NCBI GenBank assembly: GCA_025463545.1 | Contig: JAODAR010000005.1 | Coordinates: 91,936-155,935 of the forward strand | Source: Microbacteriaceae bacterium | GTDB lineage: Bacteria > Actinomycetota > Actinomycetes > Actinomycetales > Microbacteriaceae | Direction of reading: 5' to 3' | DNA: 64,000 nucleotides | Part shown: piece after piece, positions 1-9,172 of the stretch | Position numbering within the stretch: position 1 is the first letter of the stretch | Layout: each line of letters opens with the position of its first letter | The notes under the pieces: generated by a model | Seen by the model: only the letters and a program-made list of their open reading frames with translations | Told to the model about the DNA's origin: nothing | The model's database searches: none | Program-made: the position numbers and the translations under genes

Positions 1-1082
1 TGGGCGACGTTCCAGCTCATCCACACCTCATCACCGGTGTCAGCGACCGGACCGAAAGCCATGTTCTGCGCGAAGACCACCAGCGTGCCGACGCCCGGCA
101 CCGCGACCAGATACTGGGTGCTCACCCCACTGAACGACACGTCGACGACCCTGCCGGGTCCCAGCCGGTTGCGCCCGGTCTGCTCGTCGGGTTCCTCACG
201 GTGGAGGCTCAGCTTTTCCGGGCGGATGCCGACGGTGACGTCACCGGCGTGCCGGTGCGCCCGTGACTTCGGCACGACGATCCGGTTGCCGGCGATGTCG
301 ACGGCGATGGCTTCGCTGCTGGTGCCGGACACGGAACCGGTGAACAGATTGGACTGGCCAAGGAAGTTGGCCACGAACGCCGTCTTCGGGAGCTCGTACA
401 ACTGCTCGGGAGCACCCATCTGCTCGATCCGTCCCTTGTTCATGACAGCGACCGTGTCAGCCATGGTCATGGCCTCCTCCTGGTCATGGGTCACGTGCAG
501 GAAGGTCAGCCCGACCTCGTTCTGGATGGTCTTCAGCTCAAGTTGCATCTGGCGGCGGAGCTTGAGGTCGAGCGCCCCGAGGGGTTCGTCGAGCAGCAGC
601 AGTGCCGGCCGGTTGACGATCGCCCTGGCGAGCGCGACGCGCTGCTGCTGGCCGCCGGAGAGCTGGAGCGGTTTGCGTGCTGCCAGGTGGTCGAGTTCGA
701 CCAGCCTGAGGGCTTCGTGCGCCTTGTCCACCGGGTCGCCGATCTTGCGCCGCCGCAGACCGAATGCCACGTTCTCCAGCACGGTCATGTGCGGGAACAG
801 GGCATAGCTCTGGAAGACGGTGTTCACCGGCCGCTGGTACGGCTTCTGGGCGGTGACATCGGTGCCGCCGATGAGGATGCGGCCCCGGGTCGGGTCCTCA
901 AGCCCGGCGACCAGGCGCAACGTCGTGGTCTTCCCGCATCCGCTCGGGCCGAGCAGGGCGAAGAACGACCCGGCCGGAATCGTAAGGTCGAGGTTCTCGA
1001 TCGCCGTGAAGCCGGGAAACCGCTTCTGGATGCCAACCAGTTCGAGGTCCGCTCCCCGGTCTGCGAACGCCCCTGTTGCCAT
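1..1082 (-). CDS. potA: Spermidine/putrescine ABC transporter ATP-binding protein PotA (3' end cut by window)
   Basis: This is the ATPase that powers import of polyamines or a related cation through an inner-membrane permease. Reading from ATG at 1082 the frame stays open to the left edge, giving about 360 residues of a family usually 350-380 long. Walker A GPSGCGKT is at residues 45-52, the signature LSGGQ at 141-145 and Walker B LLLLDEP ends with D165-E166. The C-terminal part resembles the TOBE regulatory domain of the PotA/MalK group. The start ATG shares one base with the stop of potD (TGATG), so the two are probably translationally coupled. The permease genes potB and potC are not in the window and probably lie to the left. 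The true substrate (putrescine, spermidine or another cation) cannot be read from the sequence. Confidence 0.9.
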   Translation of the reverse strand, partial: MATGAFADRGADLELVGIQKRFPGFTAIENLDLTIPAGSFFALLGPSGCGKTTTLRLVAGLEDPTRGRILIGGTDVTAQKPYQRPVNTVFQSYALFPHMTVLENVAFGLRRRKIGDPVDKAHEALRLVELDHLAARKPLQLSGGQQQRVALARAIVNRPALLLLDEPLGALDLKLRRQMQLELKTIQNEVGLTFLHVTHDQEEAMTMADTVAVMNKGRIEQMGAPEQLYELPKTAFVANFLGQSNLFTGSVSGTSSEAIAVDIAGNRIVVPKSRAHRHAGDVTVGIRPEKLSLHREEPDEQTGRNRLGPGRVVDVSFSGVSTQYLVAVPGVGTLVVFAQNMAFGPVADTGDEVWMSWNVA

Positions 1083-2296
1083 CACGAACCCAGGAGGACG
1101 TTCTGGAATTCGGCGTCGTACTTCTGCTCCTCGGCACCGGTCAGGCTGCGGAAGACGTGAGCCTTGGCGAGCGTCGCCTCGTCGGGGAAGATGAGCTGAT
1201 TTCCAGCCAGTTCCGGATCGATCGCCATCGCCGCTTCCTTGGCTCCCGCCACAGGGGTGATGTAGTTCACGTAGGCGGCCACCTCGGCGGCGACCTCAGG
1301 TTCGTAGTAGTAGTTGATCAGCTTTTCGACGTTTGTCTTGCGCCGAGACCCAATCGGAACCACGAAGTTGTCGTTCCAGAGCGTGCCGCCCTTCTCGGGC
1401 ACGATGAAGTCCCAGTGGTCGCCGTTCTCCGCGTTCAGCTGGGTGATGTCCCCCGACCAGACAATCGCGGCGAGGGTGTCTCCGTTGACCAGGTCTTCCT
1501 TGTACGAGTTGCCCTTGATGTTGCGAATCTGGCCGTCGTCCACCTGCTTCTTCAGCACGTCGATCGCGGCGCTGAAATCGTCGTCTCCCCACTTGCCCGC
1601 GATGTCAGTTCCCGCCTCAAGCATGATCAGGCCCATGGTGTCGCGCATTTCGGACAGCACGCCGACCCGTCCCTTCAGCTTCGGGTCCCAGAGCTCCTCG
1701 ACGCTGGCGAGGCCGCCGGGGATTTTGTCCTTATTCCAGCAGATGCCGGCAAACCCGCCTTGCCACGGCACGGACTTCGAGCGGCCGGGGTCGAAGTCGA
1801 CCTGCTTCAGTGCCGGGGTGAGGTTGGCGAGGTTCGGTATGTTCGCCTGGTCGAGCTGCTGCACGTAACCGAACCGGATCCACCGGGCAACCATCCAGTC
1901 GGTCAGGCACACGGCGTCGGCGCCGATGTCCTGGCCGAGCGCGAGCTGGTCCTTGACTTTGCCGTAGTAAGTGTTGTTGTCATCGACGGCTTCCGAGTAC
2001 TTCACCTTGATGCCGGTCTCGGCAGTGAATGCCTCCAGCGTCGGATAGTTGCCGTTATCGTCGACGTCGATGTACAGCGCCCAGTTGTCCCAGTTCAGGT
2101 TCTTGTCAGAGCCGGACCTGTCGGCCGCGGCGGTCGGCTTAGCCTGGGCGCCGCCGGTTGAGCACGCGGCCAGCGCCAGCGCCGCCGCTCCGGCCCCCAT
2201 TCCACCGAGCAGGGAGCGTCGACCGAACTGTGCCCGCTGAGCCCCACGGACGAGCTGCTGGATCATGGGATCTGCCGGAAGTGGCCTGGGTTTCAT
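1082..2296 (-). CDS. potD: Polyamine ABC transporter substrate-binding lipoprotein (PotD family)
   Basis: Extracytoplasmic receptor delivering polyamine-like substrates to the PotABC permease. The start is ATG 2296 because AAGGAG lies 8 bases upstream; an upstream GTG at 2314 lacks such a site. The 404-residue product has a twin-arginine motif GRRSLLG (R26-R27), a hydrophobic stretch and a lipobox LAAC with Cys45, so it is predicted to be exported folded by Tat and lipidated. The body matches bacterial extracellular solute-binding proteins of the spermidine/putrescine group, for example NWDNWALYID near the start of the mature protein. It is the first gene of a minus-strand operon with potA. 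The 220 bases upstream are divergent to the TMEM175 gene. Substrate specificity is inferred from family only. Confidence 0.88.
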   Translation of the reverse strand: MKPRPLPADPMIQQLVRGAQRAQFGRRSLLGGMGAGAAALALAACSTGGAQAKPTAAADRSGSDKNLNWDNWALYIDVDDNGNYPTLEAFTAETGIKVKYSEAVDDNNTYYGKVKDQLALGQDIGADAVCLTDWMVARWIRFGYVQQLDQANIPNLANLTPALKQVDFDPGRSKSVPWQGGFAGICWNKDKIPGGLASVEELWDPKLKGRVGVLSEMRDTMGLIMLEAGTDIAGKWGDDDFSAAIDVLKKQVDDGQIRNIKGNSYKEDLVNGDTLAAIVWSGDITQLNAENGDHWDFIVPEKGGTLWNDNFVVPIGSRRKTNVEKLINYYYEPEVAAEVAAYVNYITPVAGAKEAAMAIDPELAGNQLIFPDEATLAKAHVFRSLTGAEEQKYDAEFQNVLLGS

Positions 2297-2508
2297 GGGC
2301 GGGTCTCCTTGCACTCAGAGGGCACGTTCACGTCTGCGGTTTAGCGCTGCTCGCTCCTGTGCGAGTGGATCGATACTTGCACAATCATGGGTTGAATACA
2401 CGTGTGAGTGGCCTAATCGTTGACATTCCTCACGATTCAACACGAAATCAGCACTCGAGACGGCCCTCGGCATCCGAAATGGCCTGCACCGCGAACCGAC
2501 CGTATCGG

Positions 2509-2514
2509 TAGCCT
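2509..2514 (+). promoter_or_regulatory. Candidate -10 box for a leaderless TMEM175 mRNA
   Basis: TAGCCT ends 6 bases before the ATG at 2521 and no Shine-Dalgarno sequence is present. This spacing would place the transcription start at or next to the start codon. No convincing -35 box is visible. Confidence 0.45.
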
Positions 2515-2520
2515 GATGGA

Positions 2521-3150
2521 ATGCCGACAACACGCGGGCTCGAACGGCTGATCTTCTTCACAGATGCGGTCGTCGCCATCGCGATCACGTTGCTGATCCT
2601 GCCCCTCGTGGATGCAGCATCCGACCCGTCCGACCAAAACCTGGGTGCCGCCGAATTCCTCACCGGCCACTACGAGCAGATCCTGGCTTTCCTCATCAGT
2701 TTCGCTGTGATCGCGCGGCTGTGGGTGGCGCACCACCGGTTGTTCGAACATCTCGCTTCGTACAACCGGCGCATCGTCTGGATCAGCCTGGCCTGGGCGT
2801 TCACCATCGCGGTACTTCCGCTGCCCACCGCCATGACGGCCAGGTTCGACACGGTGCCACTGACGGTCGCTTTCTACGTGGGCACGATGCTGGTCAGCAG
2901 TGCCCTGCTGACCCTCCTCGCACTCATGATCCGCGGCAACCCGGCTCTCGAAGCGGCCGACAATCTGATCCCCCGGCTCATGATTGACAACAGCGTCGCA
3001 ACCACCACACTGTTCCTCGTTGCATTGCTGATCGGCCTGTTGGCACCCGCGGTCAACTACTTCGCCCTCTTCGTACTCCTGCTCAGCGGACCGGTGCGAG
3101 TGTTGGTGGAACGCACCACTGACCGGGTCGGCGGAACCACGCGCGGGTAG
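2521..3150 (+). CDS. TMEM175-family potassium channel-like membrane protein (DUF1211)
   Basis: A 209-residue polytopic membrane protein. Residues about 10-30 contain FFTDAVVAIAITLL, the signature of the TMEM175/DUF1211 family, in which the canonical FSD motif is FTD here. About six hydrophobic segments follow, the usual layout for bacterial TMEM175 subunits, which assemble as tetramers and conduct potassium. A short charged tail ends the protein. The gene stands alone, divergent from potD, and appears to be transcribed as a leaderless mRNA. Channel function is known for some family members; it is inferred here. The Ser to Thr change in the motif is conservative. Confidence 0.85.
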   Translation: MPTTRGLERLIFFTDAVVAIAITLLILPLVDAASDPSDQNLGAAEFLTGHYEQILAFLISFAVIARLWVAHHRLFEHLASYNRRIVWISLAWAFTIAVLPLPTAMTARFDTVPLTVAFYVGTMLVSSALLTLLALMIRGNPALEAADNLIPRLMIDNSVATTTLFLVALLIGLLAPAVNYFALFVLLLSGPVRVLVERTTDRVGGTTRG

Positions 3151-3315
3151 GGACGCCACTCCGGAACCACGTCTGGGGCATCGGATTTCGTTGACCGGGC
3201 ATCCGTTTAACGCGGAATCGGCGCTACAAGCGGTTGTGACCTTCCGAAACCGTCACGATGGTGCGGCGGGTAAGCTGAGCCCACGGGACAGAGTCGTCCA
3301 CACTGGAGGAGCGAG

Positions 3316-4431
3316 ATGAAGGTAGCAGTACCCAAGGAAATCAAGAACAACGAGTTCCGCGTTGCGATCACCCCGGCGGGGGTGCACGACCTGGTTGGCC
3401 ACGGCCATGAGGTGTTCATCGAAACGGGAGCCGGAAGCGGTTCATCGATCCCCGACGAGCGGTACGCGGCCGCCGGCGCCACCATTCTCCCCGACCCGGA
3501 CTCCACCTGGGCCGCCGCCGAACTGCTGCTCAAGGTGAAGGAGCCGGTGCCGAGCGAGTACGGCTACTTCCGGGATGACCTGGTGCTGTTCACGTATCTG
3601 CACCTTGCCGCTGAGCTGGAACTGACCCGTACCCTTCTCGAGCGCGGCGTGACGGCTATCGCCTATGAAACCGTGCAGTTGCCGTCCCGAGCGCTCCCGC
3701 TGCTTGCGCCCATGAGCGAGGTCGCCGGACGCCTGGCGCCGATCGTCGGCGCTAACGCGATGCTGAAGCCGAACGGCGGCCCGGGACTACTGGTCCCCGG
3801 CGTTCCCGGCACCCACCCGGCGAAGATCGCCATCCTCGGCGGCGGGGTCGCCGGCACGGCTGCCATGCAGGTCGCCCTGGGCCTGGGTGCCGAAGTCACC
3901 GTGCTTGACACGAACCTCTTTCGTCTGCGCGAACTCGACGCCCTGCACTACGGCCGGGTGAAGACCATTGCCTCCAACAGCTTCGAGATCGACAAGGCAG
4001 TTGTCGACTCCGACATGGTGATCGGCTCGGTGCTGATCCCGGGTGCGAAGGCGCCGAAGCTCGTGACCAACGAAATGGTGTCACGGATGCGGGCGGGCAG
4101 CGTTCTGGTGGACATTGCGGTCGACCAGGGCGGCTGCTTCGCCGACTCGCACCCGACCACCCACGCGGACCCCACCTTCACGGTGCACAATTCGCTGTTC
4201 TACTGTGTGGCGAACATGCCAGGGGCCGTACCCAACACGTCCACCTACGCGCTGACGAACGCGACGCTTCCGTACGTGCGGTCGGTGGCGGACCGCGGCT
4301 GGAAGGACGCGCTCCGGGCAGACGCCAGCCTCGCCCTTGGCCTGAACACCTTCGGTGGCGCCGTGACCAACGAGCCCGTCGCGAGCGCGCACTCACTGCC
4401 ACACCGCGAACTCGCCGACGTGCTCGGCTAG
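3316..4431 (+). CDS. ald: Alanine dehydrogenase
   Basis: NAD-dependent enzyme interconverting L-alanine with pyruvate and ammonium, a cytoplasmic hexamer in characterised members. The 371-residue length is typical. Catalytic landmarks are visible: the Lys in LLLKVKEP, the His in FTYLHLAAE, and the Rossmann motif GGGVAGTAAMQ near residue 175 followed by the acidic residue of TVLDTN that contacts NAD ribose. The start ATG follows GGAGGAG at about 6 bases. A TAAGCT hexamer at about 3270 could be the -10 element. The gene is single and convergent with the FtsK-like gene; a strong hairpin lies between them. No adjacent Lrp-type regulator is present, although one sits at 23571. Confidence 0.95.
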   Translation: MKVAVPKEIKNNEFRVAITPAGVHDLVGHGHEVFIETGAGSGSSIPDERYAAAGATILPDPDSTWAAAELLLKVKEPVPSEYGYFRDDLVLFTYLHLAAELELTRTLLERGVTAIAYETVQLPSRALPLLAPMSEVAGRLAPIVGANAMLKPNGGPGLLVPGVPGTHPAKIAILGGGVAGTAAMQVALGLGAEVTVLDTNLFRLRELDALHYGRVKTIASNSFEIDKAVVDSDMVIGSVLIPGAKAPKLVTNEMVSRMRAGSVLVDIAVDQGGCFADSHPTTHADPTFTVHNSLFYCVANMPGAVPNTSTYALTNATLPYVRSVADRGWKDALRADASLALGLNTFGGAVTNEPVASAHSLPHRELADVLG

Positions 4432-4509
4432 CCCCTTCCTCTCCTCTCCTTTCCTTTGTTTCCTTCCGTGCCTTCGCTTCCTTCCCCGCGCCGTTTATTG
4501 CGCGAGAAC

Positions 4510-4552
4510 GCAGTAGGGGCGGTTATCCCGGCCGGATAACCGCCTCCACTGC
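4510..4552. terminator. Bidirectional hairpin terminator between ald and the FtsK-like gene
   Basis: A perfect 11-bp stem (4518-4528 with 4534-4544, loop CGGCC) is extended by GCAGT/ACTGC at 4510-4514 and 4548-4552, with one mismatch between. There is no U tract, which is common in high-GC actinobacteria. It sits between two convergent genes. It is preceded by a pyrimidine-rich run at about 4432-4490 and followed by short G-rich near-repeats up to 4646. Confidence 0.7.
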
Positions 4553-4646
4553 GGGTTCGCGGACGGGCGTGTTCGCGACGAAGGGGGTTCGCGGCGAGGA
4601 GGTCCGCCGCGAGGGGCTTCCGGCGAGGGGGGTTCGCAACGAGGAG

Positions 4647-7600
4647 TCAGCTCAGTGTCGCCCGACGGACGCCGCCATCGGGGCTCAGCACCCAGACCTG
4701 ACCGCGTCCGGGCGCGAGGGCCGGCGGAAGGTCACGGCGCCGGGCGACGAAGCGGTAGTCGGCCAGGCTGCACTGGTCGAAAACAAGGTCGACGCGAGTG
4801 CGGAGCGCGGCCAGGAGTGACCAGTTCGACTGCCAGGCGTCTGGGTCGCCGACCAGAATCGAACCGCCGGCACCCACATCCAGAACACGGGCATCCGTCA
4901 CCTCGACTCGGCCGGAAGTGCTGGATGCGAGTTCGACGACGTCCGGTGGTCCGCTTCCGGCGGCGGCACGGAGGTGCGCCACGGTGGCGCCCGGATGGGC
5001 GGAGATCACGATGAGAGGCCGGCCGGTTTTGAGTGCGGGCGCTGGGTCGAACTTCCGAGCGGTGCGCATGGGCTCGTCACCATAGGTGCCAGCTTCCCGG
5101 AGGCTGGTTGCGTCAGCATGATCGTCGGCAACAACCTGGATGCGGGCGTGCTGCCAGATCCCGCCGCCGGCTGGGAGGTCGGGGTCCCAGAGAGCGTCCG
5201 CTCCCCCGGCGGCCAGGTAGTCGTCCCGGGTCGGCAGGCGGAGCAGCAGCGCACTCTCGCAGAGGGCGAGCAGCGGGCGCAACGGCGGGGTCAGCCGCTG
5301 CAGGGCAACGACACAGTGCAGGCCCGATGCGCGGCCATCGCGAAGTATCCCGGTGAGGAGATCGAGTGCCGCAACCTGGTATTCCGGCTCCCACCGGGCG
5401 AGGACGGAGTCGAAGTCGTCGAAGAGGAGCAACCGCGGGGTAGCTGCAGCTGGGTTATGGCGTTCCCCCGTCGAGACAAGTGCGTCCCATGCCGCGTCGA
5501 CTTCGGGCGGAACGACCTTCGCGCCGCTTTCGGCGCTGAGCTCGGCCAGCAGCTTGCTCTTACCGGAACCCGGTCCGCCGACCACGAGCAGGCTGCCGTC
5601 AGACCGCGGGTCGTATCGCGCCACTCGGCGGCGTTGGAAGGCTGGTTCGTCAATCAGTCCAAGCAGCAGTCCGGTCGGACTGCTCGCATGCCGTCCGATT
5701 GCGGGGTTCCGCGGCGCGCTGCCTGACGACGCACTGCCTGTCGACGCACTGCCTGTCGACGCACTGCTGCCTGTCGGCGCACGGTCGGCTGCGGTCGCCG
5801 CTTCGACGGCCAGCAAGCTCGCCCTGTCTATCCGTGCCGGAAGCGGGTCGACCCATGGCCGCCGCGGTGGCAGCGCAGCCGAGGCCGCGCTCCGAGCCGC
5901 GGCGGCGATGGCGCGAATGTCGGCAGCAACCGTCACCGCCACCTGAAAGAGGGTGGGAGCGGCGGCGGCGGACGCAACCATGCACCGGCCGGGAGCCGAT
6001 GCCGCGAGCGATGCCGCGGCATCCGTGCCGATCACAACCTGGCTGTCCGGCCGGTTGTTGACCCGCAGCGAGAGGCGCAGGCTGCAATTGGCCAGCAATG
6101 CGTCGCGGACCACACCCGACGGTCGCTGGGTGCAGAGGACGAGGTGGATGCCCAGCGAACGACCGCGGGCGGCGATATCGACGAACGCGGTGTGGAGGTC
6201 AGGGAAAGAGTCCAACATCGCCTGGAATTCGTCGACGACGATCACCAGCCGCGGCAAGCGCCCTGCTGCGGCCGCGTCGGTGAGGTCGCGAGCGCCCGCG
6301 GCACGCAGCAGCTGCTCGCGGTACCGCAGCTCCGCCCGCAGGCTCGCCAACGCTCGTGCCGCCTCGCGCTGGTCGAGGTCGGTGATGAGGCCCACACAGT
6401 GCGGCAGTGTCAGCAGCGGGGCGAAGGCCGCGCCACCCTTGAAGTCGACGAGGAGGAAGGTGACGTCGGTCGGGCGGTACCGCGCGGCCATCGACGCGAC
6501 CCAGCTGACCAGCAGTTCGCTCTTTCCGCTGCCAGTCGTGCCCCCGATCACGGCATGCGGGCCGTCGCGCACCAGGTCGATCGAAACCGGGCCTGCCTCG
6601 GAGAGTCCGATCGGACAGTCCAGGGTGGGGGTGGCCGCAGTGTCGCGTGTAGCTGCGGCCGGCCCGGTGGGTGCAGCGCCTGGTCCCGTTTCTGCTGTGC
6701 CGGCGGTCGGCGCCGGACGAGGAAGTAGTTCGGCCAGAGTCACCGACTGAGGCAGCGGTGTCGGTGGGGTGACAAGTCCAGCGTGCCTGGCCCGGTCACC
6801 GAGCGCGGACGCCGCCGCCAGCGCATCGCATTCTGAGACGAGCTCGGGTTGCAGGGTGAGTCCCGGCTCGTGGCTCGGAGAACGGAGTATTTCGGCGCGC
6901 TGCGGGCCGTGCAGGCGAAGGAGCGTCGCGCATTGATCGGGGAGGTCGTCCGGGTGTTCGGCCAGGGCGATGAGGAGGCGCGTCGGTCTCCCGGTAGCCT
7001 GGACGTCGTCTCGCTGCCCGGTAGCCTGGACGTCGTCTCGCTGCCCGGCGGCCGGGCCCACTCCAGGCCAGGGCAGCCTGCCCGGCGCGCTGCCAGGCAG
7101 GCTCCCGGGCTCATTGTGCCGGAAGTTGGTGAGTACGACCTCCCAGGCCGGGGCGCGAGCGTGCCGGTGCGGCAGCGCAACTGCCCAGCTCCAACTCCCC
7201 GGCACGGTAAAGAGTGCTCGGTCCGGCGGCAGTGCGTGGGCGGCCTGGATCAGGAGTCCGCGCGCCGCGGCACGCACGAGCAGTTGTGGGCCGACGAGGC
7301 CGACGCCGCCGATGAGATCCGCTGTCACGGGCGCTGCGGTCAGGGTTACCGCTGAGGCGCGCACGTCCGACGCGCGCTGGGCGAGTTCTTCGCCGCCCGC
7401 AGCCGCAACGTGCGGCGCATCCACCGCCATGTCGAGTTGCACGCCGCTCGGGATGGCACCCGATCCGAGGGTCACTGTGGGTCGGCCAGTCGCCGTCTCA
7501 TGACGGGCTACGGACGGCTCGTCGCGGATTCGCCATCGGGTGCCGTCGGCCCCTCCGCTCAGGATCGCGGCCGCGGACGGCGTGCGGCGCCATGCCACCG

Positions 7601-8015
7601 TTCGCAATTCGCCGTGCCGCTCAGCGATGGAAACACTCAGTTCGTGCAGCGACTGACGATACGCCGCGGCATCCGTTTGACGTTTCCGTCGGCCGGAACG
7701 GCGGCCGTCGAGCAGAGTCGCGACCATGATCACCGGACCGAGCGCAGCGAACACCAGCACGAGGGCCGACCCCGTCACCGCCCAGATCACGCCGGATGCG
7801 ACCAGCGGCGCCACGCTCGCGATGAGCGGGAACGGGGCGCGCGGAGGTTCGGCCGGCGGGACCGGCATGCGCAGCGGGCCTGTATCCAGCGGGACTCTGC
7901 TCTGCGGGACTCTGCTCAGCGGGACTCTGCTCAGCGGGCCTCTGCCCAGCGGGCCTCTGCCCAGCGGGTCTCTGCTCAGCGGGTCTCTGCTCAGCGGGAT
8001 GGTGTGCGGTGTCAC
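4647..8015 (-). CDS. FtsK/SpoIIIE (EccC-like) membrane ATPase, two ATPase domains
   Basis: A probable membrane motor of the FtsK/SpoIIIE/EccC superfamily. After a repeat-rich N-terminus come two hydrophobic segments (around PLIASVAPLVASGVIWAV and ALVLVFAALGPVIMVATLL). The first ATPase domain has Walker A GGTTGSGKS and Walker B LVIVVDEF. The second has Walker A GGPGSGKS and the Walker B-like LLLFDDFDS. Type VII secretion EccC proteins have three such domains and EssC carries its own FHA domains; here only two ATPases are present and FHA proteins are encoded separately. GTG 8015 (1122 residues) is chosen because codon use upstream looks non-coding. Alternatives are GTG 8225 (1192) and ATG 7868 (1073). 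The gene ends the kinase/phosphatase/MoxR cluster. No WXG100 substrate gene is seen. Secretion or DNA pumping is inference. Confidence 0.8.
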   Translation of the reverse strand: MTPHTIPLSRDPLSRDPLGRGPLGRGPLSRVPLSRVPQSRVPLDTGPLRMPVPPAEPPRAPFPLIASVAPLVASGVIWAVTGSALVLVFAALGPVIMVATLLDGRRSGRRKRQTDAAAYRQSLHELSVSIAERHGELRTVAWRRTPSAAAILSGGADGTRWRIRDEPSVARHETATGRPTVTLGSGAIPSGVQLDMAVDAPHVAAAGGEELAQRASDVRASAVTLTAAPVTADLIGGVGLVGPQLLVRAAARGLLIQAAHALPPDRALFTVPGSWSWAVALPHRHARAPAWEVVLTNFRHNEPGSLPGSAPGRLPWPGVGPAAGQRDDVQATGQRDDVQATGRPTRLLIALAEHPDDLPDQCATLLRLHGPQRAEILRSPSHEPGLTLQPELVSECDALAAASALGDRARHAGLVTPPTPLPQSVTLAELLPRPAPTAGTAETGPGAAPTGPAAATRDTAATPTLDCPIGLSEAGPVSIDLVRDGPHAVIGGTTGSGKSELLVSWVASMAARYRPTDVTFLLVDFKGGAAFAPLLTLPHCVGLITDLDQREAARALASLRAELRYREQLLRAAGARDLTDAAAAGRLPRLVIVVDEFQAMLDSFPDLHTAFVDIAARGRSLGIHLVLCTQRPSGVVRDALLANCSLRLSLRVNNRPDSQVVIGTDAAASLAASAPGRCMVASAAAAPTLFQVAVTVAADIRAIAAAARSAASAALPPRRPWVDPLPARIDRASLLAVEAATAADRAPTGSSASTGSASTGSASSGSAPRNPAIGRHASSPTGLLLGLIDEPAFQRRRVARYDPRSDGSLLVVGGPGSGKSKLLAELSAESGAKVVPPEVDAAWDALVSTGERHNPAAATPRLLLFDDFDSVLARWEPEYQVAALDLLTGILRDGRASGLHCVVALQRLTPPLRPLLALCESALLLRLPTRDDYLAAGGADALWDPDLPAGGGIWQHARIQVVADDHADATSLREAGTYGDEPMRTARKFDPAPALKTGRPLIVISAHPGATVAHLRAAAGSGPPDVVELASSTSGRVEVTDARVLDVGAGGSILVGDPDAWQSNWSLLAALRTRVDLVFDQCSLADYRFVARRRDLPPALAPGRGQVWVLSPDGGVRRATLS
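6993..7046. repeat. Perfect 27-bp tandem duplication inside the FtsK-like gene
   Basis: Bases 6993-7019 are repeated exactly at 7020-7046, duplicating nine residues (GQRDDVQAT) in a linker between the membrane segments and the first ATPase domain. The identity of the copies suggests a recent slippage event. Confidence 0.9.
7888..7998. repeat. 15-bp tandem repeat at the N-terminus of the FtsK-like protein
   Basis: About seven or eight units of a 15-bp word (core AGCGGGACTCTGCTC) encode LSRDP/LGRGP/LSRVP pentapeptides if translation starts at GTG 8015. Differences between units cluster in one codon. If the true start were ATG 7868, this would be leader rather than coding. Confidence 0.85.
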
Positions 8016-8296
8016 ACCATCAGGACACCAGAATTGCAGCCGTCGAACCGTGCAACCCGAGTGATCCGTGCACCACTTTGCGGCATCCGCTCCTGTTGAG
8101 GAGTGTCTTCCGGTGCCGCGCGGACGGGCCCGGCCAGGTGCCGCCGCAAAGGCAACGCTCGACCGAGGGATACATGTGCGGTCGAGGTTGCCGTTGCGCC
8201 GGTAACTCTCGTCCGGAAAACTCACTCTCTGCCCGGCCGCGGCGGAGTCAGATGGTCACGCGCGCAGCTACCGGGTTTTGGGCGAAGACGGGGAGG

Positions 8297-9172
8297 TCAG
8301 GACACGACGAAGAACTGTTCGGCGATCTCCACCCGGGACTGGCGCGGCACCAGGTAGCGCCGGCCTGGTTCACAGCGCATGGGCGCCTCGCCGGGTCGCC
8401 GGATAATCGTTCCGTTGCCCGAGAACCGGTCGCTGACCCACAACTCACCATCGTGCTGGCCGAACTCGAGGTGGCTCTTGGACACCGACATACCCACGTC
8501 GTTGACCTGGATGAGGTGGTCGAAAACCTCCGACGGCTGTGGCAACGGGCGGCGACCAATGAGGCCAGAGCCCTGCACAGACACGGTCTCACCAGTGCTG
8601 AACTGGAACAGGAATCGCGCGAGGACCGGGGGCTGGGCGACCTGCGCCGGCGCGGCAGGCGGCTGGTGAGCAGGCGGCTGGTGAGCCGGCAGCAAAACAT
8701 GCGGCACGGGCGGCACCACGGAGGCCGGCTGCGGCTCGCTCGCGGCAGCGTGCCTGGGCTTGAATGGTGACGACGGGGCGTATGCCGGCGGGGGCTCGCC
8801 AGGCTCGACCACCGCAGCAGGCTCGACCACCGCAGCAGGCTCTTCCACGGCCCGCTCCTCGACCACTCCGTCAGGCTTCACATCAACAGCCTCGACCACC
8901 GCGTCAGGCTCCACAGCGATATCAGCTTCGACCACGGCTTCCGGCTCCACGATGGGCGCCGGCTTTACCGCACGGGGCACAGCAACCGGGACCGAGACGA
9001 CCGGCACCGAGATGATGCTGGGCGTCACCGGGAGCGGCTGGATGATCGTCGTGTCGGAGGGCCTCGGGTCGGGCCGCCTGCGCGTGCGTGGCGTCGCCGT
9101 GGTGGAGCTGCCGCACTCGCCGCAGAACATCGCCCCCATTGGCAGTGTCGCCCCACAGATCCGGCAGTTCAC
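8297..9172 (-). CDS. Zinc-ribbon plus FHA domain protein
   Basis: A 291-residue soluble protein predicted to bind phosphothreonine. GTG 9172 is the start: GGGAG lies about 7 bases upstream and the GTG overlaps the stop of the transglutaminase-like gene (GTGA). Residues 3-20 form a zinc ribbon (Cys3, Cys6, Cys17, Cys20). Residues 60-185 are a Pro/Val/Glu-rich linker with short repeats such as EPAAVV, likely disordered. The FHA domain fills about 191-291 with the conserved residues G206-R207, S231-x-x-H234 and N253-G254. FHA domains read phosphorylation by Ser/Thr kinases, and such a kinase is encoded in the same cluster, so this protein may link kinase output to the neighbouring FtsK-like ATPase. 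That link is inference. Confidence 0.9.
   Translation of the reverse strand: MNCRICGATLPMGAMFCGECGSSTTATPRTRRRPDPRPSDTTIIQPLPVTPSIISVPVVSVPVAVPRAVKPAPIVEPEAVVEADIAVEPDAVVEAVDVKPDGVVEERAVEEPAAVVEPAAVVEPGEPPPAYAPSSPFKPRHAAASEPQPASVVPPVPHVLLPAHQPPAHQPPAAPAQVAQPPVLARFLFQFSTGETVSVQGSGLIGRRPLPQPSEVFDHLIQVNDVGMSVSKSHLEFGQHDGELWVSDRFSGNGTIIRRPGEAPMRCEPGRRYLVPRQSRVEIAEQFFVVS

Noticed and set aside
4555..4646. G-rich near-repeats (GGGGTTCGC, GGCGAGG) downstream of the FtsK-like stop
   Set aside because: Short, irregular and not symmetric. They may help termination, but no defined element can be supported.
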